Source: Paucidesulfovibrio sp050251775
GTDB lineage: Bacteria > Desulfobacterota > Desulfovibrionia > Desulfovibrionales > Desulfovibrionaceae
NCBI GenBank assembly: GCA_050251775.1
Contig: JBFWMD010000001.1
Span: 75,700 to 139,699, forward strand
DNA: 64,000 nucleotides
Reading direction: 5' to 3'
Positions 59,827 through 64,000 of this stretch are shown here, in pieces (position 1 is the stretch's first letter; the number at the start of each line of letters is the position of its first letter). Made by a program: the position numbers and the translations under genes. The notes below the pieces were generated by a model. The model saw only the letters and a list, made by a program, of their open reading frames with translations. It did no database searches and was not told the origin of the DNA.

Positions 59827-60441
59827 ATGCTGATTTCGCACGGAACATATCTCAAGCCCAGCAAGGAGACCCGGGTCCTGGCCATCCTGGATTCCCTGGC
59901 CTCGGACAGCGGCATCTCCCAGTTTGAACTGGGAAAGCGGCTGCGGCTCAGCGGCGCTATGATCAACCAATACCTGCGCGGCCTCCAGGAGCAGGAACTG
60001 GTGCGCTTCATTCCGCTCAACGGCAAAAGCTACAGCTACGAACTCACGGAACGCGGCAAAGCCTGCCGGGAGCGCATGTTCGCGGACTACTCCAGTGAGA
60101 CCATCCAGTTGTACACCGCAGTGAAGCGCTTTGTGCAGGACAAACTGTCCTCACTGGATCGTAAGGGCTTGCACCGTCTGATCCTTTTCGGCGCTTCCGA
60201 AACCTGCGAAGTGGTGCTCTCCGCCCTGACAGGCAGCCAATTTCAAATTTTGGCCCTGCTGGACAACGATTCCGGCAAACAGGGCCGCAGCTTCCATGGT
60301 CACGTCATCAGCCACCCCCTGGTTCTGGAGCGGTTCGACTGCGACGCCGTGGTGATCACGTCGTTTGGAAAACAAAACGAGATCTTCGAGCAACTTCTGC
60401 CCCTTTCGGAACGGAAGGGTTTCACCATCGTGAGAATCTGA
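59827..60441 (+). CDS. winged-helix regulator fused to a Rossmann-like domain
   Basis: 204 residues. Residues 14-80 form a winged helix (SDSGISQFELGKRLRLSGAM and a TERGKACRERMF wing/helix). From about 110 a Rossmann-like domain begins with RLILFGASETCEVVLSAL, LALLDNDSGKQGRSF and AVVITSFGKQNEIF, like the N-terminal part of NeuD/PglD sugar acyltransferases. It may sense a nucleotide sugar. It has no clear ribosome site and overlaps an operator-like repeat. The NeuB-type gene starts 1 base after its stop, so the two are coupled. Confidence 0.78.
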   Translation: MLISHGTYLKPSKETRVLAILDSLASDSGISQFELGKRLRLSGAMINQYLRGLQEQELVRFIPLNGKSYSYELTERGKACRERMFADYSSETIQLYTAVKRFVQDKLSSLDRKGLHRLILFGASETCEVVLSALTGSQFQILALLDNDSGKQGRSFHGHVISHPLVLERFDCDAVVITSFGKQNEIFEQLLPLSERKGFTIVRI

Positions 60442-60442
60442 A

Positions 60443-61540
60443 ATGCAGAACAGCAATGCTACGGTACGGCTTCGTTGCGGAAGGACCATCGGCCAGGGGC
60501 AGCCCTGCTTCGTGGTCGCGGAAATCGGCAACAACCATCAGGGCGAACGGGACGTGGCCGCGCGCATGGTCGAGGAAGCCGCCCGCGCCGGTGCGGACGG
60601 CGTGAAGTTCCAGAAGCGTAACACCGAGGCCCTGCTGACCCGCGCCGGAAGAGAGGCGCCCTACACCGGCCCCAACAGCTTTGGACCGACCTATGGCGAG
60701 CATCGCGATGCCCTGGAACTTTCCGTGGACGATCTCGCTTTGCTCAAGCAGCAGGCCGAGGATCTGGGCATGGTCTTTTTTGCCTCGGCCTGGGACGAAC
60801 CCAGCCTGGACGAGATGCTCGGACTGGAGCCGGAATTGCTCAAGATCAGTTCAGCCGAACTGGTCAACCTGCCCCTGGTGCGCAAAATGGCCGCAGCGCG
60901 CATCCCGTTGATCGTTTCCACGGGCATGAGTTCCATCGCGGACATCCAGGCCGCGCTGGACGAAATCCAGCAGGTGCATGACAACGTGATCCTGCTGCAC
61001 TGCAACAGCCGTTATCCCTGCCCCGAGGAGCAGATCGGCCTGCCGGTCATCCAGGCCCTGCGCGAGACCTTTGCCCTGCCTGTGGGCTATTCCGGGCACG
61101 AGCGCGGCATGGGACCGAGCGTGGCGGCGGTGGCCCTGGGCGCGTGCGTGGTGGAGCGCCACTTCACCCTGGACAAGACCATGCGCGGCACAGACCACCA
61201 GGTCTCCCTGACTCCTGGGGAACTGGCCCAGGTCGTGGCCATGATCCGCGACGTGGAAAAGGCGGTGCTCATCAAGGGCAAGACCGTGTTTCCCGAGGAG
61301 CAGGCCGCAGCCAAGAAGCTGCGCAAGAGCATTGTCTTTGCGCGGGATCTGCCCGCCGGCCACGTGCTGGCCGAGGCGGACCTGACCACCAAGTGCCCTG
61401 GCGACGGCGTGTCCCCGGTGCATTGGGATGAGGTGCTGGGTTCGACCCTGAGCGTTCCCGTGCAGCACGAACAGCAGCTGCGCTGGGAATTGCTGGCCGC
61501 ACGCTGCGAGCCCCGTATCCGGACCGCGTCCGGCTCTTAA
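60443..61540 (+). CDS. N-acetylneuraminate synthase (NeuB)-type sugar acid synthase
   Basis: 365 residues of the NeuB/SpsE family. The N-terminal TIM barrel shows FVVAEIGNNHQGERDVA, GVKFQKR and SSAELVNLPLVRKM; GYSGHERGMG and HFTLDKTMRGTDHQ carry metal and PEP sites. The C-terminal 60 residues are an antifreeze-like SAF domain (SIVFARDLPAGHVLAEADL). It condenses PEP with an N-acetyl-hexosamine to a nine-carbon sugar acid such as sialic, legionaminic or pseudaminic acid. No other sialic-acid genes are adjacent, so the exact product is unknown. Confidence 0.9.
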   Translation: MQNSNATVRLRCGRTIGQGQPCFVVAEIGNNHQGERDVAARMVEEAARAGADGVKFQKRNTEALLTRAGREAPYTGPNSFGPTYGEHRDALELSVDDLALLKQQAEDLGMVFFASAWDEPSLDEMLGLEPELLKISSAELVNLPLVRKMAAARIPLIVSTGMSSIADIQAALDEIQQVHDNVILLHCNSRYPCPEEQIGLPVIQALRETFALPVGYSGHERGMGPSVAAVALGACVVERHFTLDKTMRGTDHQVSLTPGELAQVVAMIRDVEKAVLIKGKTVFPEEQAAAKKLRKSIVFARDLPAGHVLAEADLTTKCPGDGVSPVHWDEVLGSTLSVPVQHEQQLRWELLAARCEPRIRTASGS

Positions 61541-61567
61541 AGCCAAAAAGGCGAACGACTCCCCACG

Positions 61568-61600
61568 GCGGCGGCATGGCGAAAATGGTCATGCCGCCGC
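61568..61600 (+). terminator. hairpin after the NeuB-type gene
   Basis: GCGGCGGCATG (61568-61578) pairs perfectly with CATGCCGCCGC (61590-61600) around an 11-base loop and is followed by TGTTGTTT. A likely terminator with a weak U-tract. Confidence 0.65.
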
Positions 61601-61710
61601 TGTTGTTTATGGCGACCGCACGAGACAACGGGAACTTTCCGGCCAGGCCGGATTGCCCCCTTTCCAACTCTCTCCCTGTCGTATACAAGCTCAGAGATGG
61701 AGGTGCGCGC

Positions 61711-62664
61711 ATGGGCGGCAGTCAAGAGATACTTCTGGAAACCGGTACCAACGAACTTGAGGTGCTGGAATTCTATGTGGATCATCTGGTCGGCGATGAA
61801 GAGACTCCTCTCCGCAGCCGGTTCGGCGTGAACGTCGCCAAGGTGGTGGAGGTGGTGGAGGCCCCTCCCGGGCTGGAGCCCGAGGGCATGGACCGCCACC
61901 CCGCGCTGATGGGGACCATCGCCCTGCGCAAAATGGCCCTTCCCGTGGTGGATCTGGCCCGCTGGCTCGATCTGCACCGCACACCCGCTTCCAACGAAAA
62001 CATCATTGTGACCCGTTTCAACAACGTGGTCACGGGATTTCTGGTCACCGGGGTCATCCAGATCCACCGCGTGAACTGGCAGGACATCCAGCCGCCGGGA
62101 AAGGTCATGTCCACCATGCCCGGCAACTGCATTACCGGTTCCATCGCCATCGGGGACAATTTCGTGCTCCTTCTCGACCTGGAGCGCGCACTGGCCGAGC
62201 TGGACGAAACCGGAACCCTGGAAGATGATTCGCAGTCTGCGGACAAGGGCGGGGAGGGACGCCGCGTACTCATCGCGGACGACTCCACCTCGGTGCGCGC
62301 CCTGCTTTCGCAGCGCTTTGACAAGGCCGGATTCGAGGTCCATGCGGTCATGGACGGGCAGGAGGCCTGGGAGACCCTGAAGGCCTTTCAACAACGGGCC
62401 AGGGACGAAGGCAAGAAAGTCACCGAGCTGCTCGACGTGGTGGTCACGGACGTGGAAATGCCGCGCATGGACGGCTATACCCTGACCCGGCGCATCAAGG
62501 ACGACGACGAGCTCTCCCGACTGCCCGTGGTGCTCTTCTCCTCGCTCATCGCCGGAGACGTGAAGCACAAGGGCGAGGCCGTGCGGGCCGACCTCCAGGT
62601 CACCAAGCCGGATTTCAACGCGCTCACGGACAAGGTCATCGCGCTGATCGATTCCATGCCCTGA
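61711..62664 (+). CDS. cheV: CheV-type chemotaxis coupling protein
   Basis: 317 residues: a CheW-like domain (residues 10-165, EVLEFYVDHLVGDEETPLR) joined to a response-regulator receiver (VLIADDSTSVRALL, the phospho-acceptor D in VVTDVEMPRMDG, and a K in VTKPDFN). CheV links receptors to CheA and can adapt by phosphorylation. ATG 61711 has TGGAGG 6-7 bases upstream; the open frame to 61576 lacks support. The chemoreceptor at 15587 is a possible partner, but CheA and other partners lie outside the window. Confidence 0.92.
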   Translation: MGGSQEILLETGTNELEVLEFYVDHLVGDEETPLRSRFGVNVAKVVEVVEAPPGLEPEGMDRHPALMGTIALRKMALPVVDLARWLDLHRTPASNENIIVTRFNNVVTGFLVTGVIQIHRVNWQDIQPPGKVMSTMPGNCITGSIAIGDNFVLLLDLERALAELDETGTLEDDSQSADKGGEGRRVLIADDSTSVRALLSQRFDKAGFEVHAVMDGQEAWETLKAFQQRARDEGKKVTELLDVVVTDVEMPRMDGYTLTRRIKDDDELSRLPVVLFSSLIAGDVKHKGEAVRADLQVTKPDFNALTDKVIALIDSMP

Positions 62665-62668
62665 GGGG

Positions 62669-63025
62669 TCAGGCGATCAAAAAAGATCCGGCCAGAGCGG
62701 AAAACGAATTGCAGAGCAGTGAGCAGGCCAGCGCGCTTTTGGGCCGCAAGCCCAACAGGCCCATGAGCAGGCCCGCTTCCGCCAGCACGGCAAGGCCTTC
62801 TGAAAGGGCCAGATACTGCAAATGAGGCAGGCCCAGTCCGGGCAGCAGAAACCAGACATAGGGCAGGGTCAGCGCGGTGCAGGCCAGGGCCGCAGCCAGA
62901 GCCTTCCAGGTGGGCAGGCACGCCGGCCCCACCCGGAACAGCCAGCGCAGAGCGGCCAGCAGCACCGCCCCCTCCAGCAGCGCGGTCAGCACCAGGGCCT
63001 GCAAAAAATGCATTTCGTAGCTCAT
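62669..63025 (-). CDS. small membrane protein of unknown function
   Basis: 118 residues with about four membrane segments (LQALVLTALLEGAVLLAAL, LPYVWFLLPGLGL and later stretches) and a basic loop. It ends only 4 bases from the CheV stop on the other strand, so the two genes converge with no room for a terminator. The ATG at 63025 has GGCGGGAAG upstream. I do not recognise a family. Confidence 0.65.
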   Translation of the reverse strand: MSYEMHFLQALVLTALLEGAVLLAALRWLFRVGPACLPTWKALAAALACTALTLPYVWFLLPGLGLPHLQYLALSEGLAVLAEAGLLMGLLGLRPKSALACSLLCNSFSALAGSFLIA

Positions 63026-63085
63026 CTTCCCGCCTTTCCATAGGGTTCCGGAAGCAATCTCGGTCACAGCTGTCCGGCACGACCG

Positions 63086-63985
63086 CTACAGCCTGCGCAG
63101 CCACTCCGGCTTGAGACCCACGTCGCCGGTGAGTGCCGCGTCGATGCGCGCCAGGGCCTCGGCCTTGCCCCTGGGCAGCCGGACTCTGAGCGGCAGCCGG
63201 TTCGAGGCGTGGTCGCAGAGGAACAAACCCCGGCTCAAGTTGGTATGCGCCAGCAGTTCGCGCAGTTCCAGCAGGGCCTCGCGTGCGGTCAGTTCGCGGA
63301 ACCGGCCCGCCTCGGCCTCGGCGTACAACGGCGTGCCGGGAACGAGCATCAGGGTCAAAGCTGCGGCCTGGTCCGGGTCCATGGCCGAGAGCGCCTCGCC
63401 CGTGGCCCGCGCATGCGCAAGACTGCCTTCCGGTCCGGCCAGCCCCAGCAGCACCGTCACGCTGAGCTTCATGCCCGCCTCCCGCATCCGCCGCCCCTGG
63501 GCCACGATAAAGGCCGCGTCACCATGCTTGCCGACCTTGCGCAGGGTGGCGTCGTGGCCGGATTCCAGACCCATGTAGACCATGCCCAGACCATGCTCGC
63601 GCAGTTCGCGCAGTTCCGTGTCGCTCTTTCTGGCTGCGGCCTTGGCGTTGGCGTAGCTGCCGATGCGCGTGAGCCAGGGCAGGTGCTCCCGGATTTCGTC
63701 CAGCAACGCCAGAAGACGCTGTTGCGGGATGATCAGGGCGTCGCCGTCGCAAAGAAACAACCGGCGCTGGTCCTGGAAATTCGTGGCGGCGTAACGGATG
63801 TCCCGCGAGATGGTCTCCGGGGATTTGATGGAAAAGCGTTTGCCCTGGTAGGCCCCGCAGAACGTGCATTTTCCGTGGGAACAGCCTGTGGTCACCTGGA
63901 GCAGAATGGATTCCGCCTCGCTCGGCGGTCGGATGATGCGGCCTTGGTAGTCCAGGGGGGCAGTCTGGCCGAGATGGACGTTCAA
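63086..63985 (-). CDS. radical SAM protein
   Basis: 299 residues. The [4Fe-4S] motif CSHGKCTFCGAY (CxxxxxCxxC form) lies near residue 35, followed by a TIM-barrel region with LFLCDGDALI and MVYMGLESGHDATLR, and LLGLAGPEGSL for SAM binding. It resembles the Elp3/HemN-like radical SAM group whose reactions are mostly unassigned. The N-terminus is close to the window edge but the start at 63985 looks complete. The spacing is CxxxxxCxxC with the first two cysteines five apart, one more than the common CxxxCxxC form. Confidence 0.85.
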   Translation of the reverse strand: MNVHLGQTAPLDYQGRIIRPPSEAESILLQVTTGCSHGKCTFCGAYQGKRFSIKSPETISRDIRYAATNFQDQRRLFLCDGDALIIPQQRLLALLDEIREHLPWLTRIGSYANAKAAARKSDTELRELREHGLGMVYMGLESGHDATLRKVGKHGDAAFIVAQGRRMREAGMKLSVTVLLGLAGPEGSLAHARATGEALSAMDPDQAAALTLMLVPGTPLYAEAEAGRFRELTAREALLELRELLAHTNLSRGLFLCDHASNRLPLRVRLPRGKAEALARIDAALTGDVGLKPEWLRRL

Positions 63986-64000
63986 GGCAAGGAAAAGGCA

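Noticed and set aside
1..64000. tRNA, rRNA, CRISPR arrays and insertion sequences
   Set aside because: I saw no cloverleaf-like tRNA region, no regular spaced repeats and no transposase; a dedicated scan would be more sensitive than reading by eye.

Overview
The window looks like chromosome of a GC-rich sulfate-reducing deltaproteobacterium of the Desulfovibrio/Pseudodesulfovibrio type. The main evidence is a complete dsrA-dsrB-dsrD locus followed by a cobyrinate a,c-diamide synthase gene, with the siroheme and [4Fe-4S] cysteines of DsrAB intact. Supporting context is a 2-oxoacid:ferredoxin oxidoreductase, a fused FAD/Fe-S 2-hydroxyacid dehydrogenase, an STT3/PglB-type oligosaccharyltransferase, CheV and an HBM-type chemoreceptor. 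I saw no rRNA, tRNA, insertion sequence or CRISPR array.

Bases 1-9741 form a catabolic block on the + strand: IclR regulator, butyrate kinase, phosphate butyryltransferase, MFS transporter, four-subunit VOR/KOR-type oxidoreductase and a 938-residue FAD plus Fe-S dehydrogenase. Together they could import a 2-hydroxy or 2-oxo acid, oxidise it to an acyl-CoA with reduced ferredoxin, and recover ATP through an acyl phosphate. Bases 9999-15275 hold DinB-like, histone-deacetylase-like, hydantoinase/oxoprolinase-like and glycerate 2-kinase genes. Bases 15587-21883 hold a chemoreceptor, a lone processive GT2 synthase between terminators, a small membrane protein, an RBBP9-like hydrolase and a BASS-family transporter.

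Bases 21964-44615 are a long minus-strand surface-glycan island that is visibly richer in A and T than its flanks from about 25 kb on. In transcription order it runs: winged-helix regulator, one-piece ABC exporter, a frameshifted methyltransferase, CmcI-like methyltransferase, sulfotransferase, two more methyltransferases alternating with two paralogous GT4 enzymes, a small YIDFGTGS membrane protein, NoeA-like methyltransferase, sulfatase-superfamily membrane protein, transglutaminase-like membrane protein, FkbH-like protein, ACP, MaoC-SDR fusion, MBOAT acyltransferase, SGNH partner, asparagine synthase-like amidotransferase and a third GT4. Divergent from its head lies an STT3/PglB-like oligosaccharyltransferase (44782-46977), so the island may build and transfer a methylated, sulfated and acylated glycan, possibly onto protein.

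Bases 46995-50631 carry small accessory genes: an SGNH protein, a lipoprotein, a phage CII-like regulator with a 23-bp palindrome upstream, and a YkgJ-type cysteine-cluster protein. Bases 51004-55936 are the dsr locus, cobyrinate synthase and an exported cyclophilin. Bases 56020-63985 carry an oxidoreductase-acetyltransferase fusion for sugar nucleotides, a long-chain acyl-CoA ligase, a winged-helix/Rossmann regulator next to a NeuB-type synthase, CheV, a small membrane protein and a radical SAM protein. All family assignments come from reading motifs and lengths; no database search was run.
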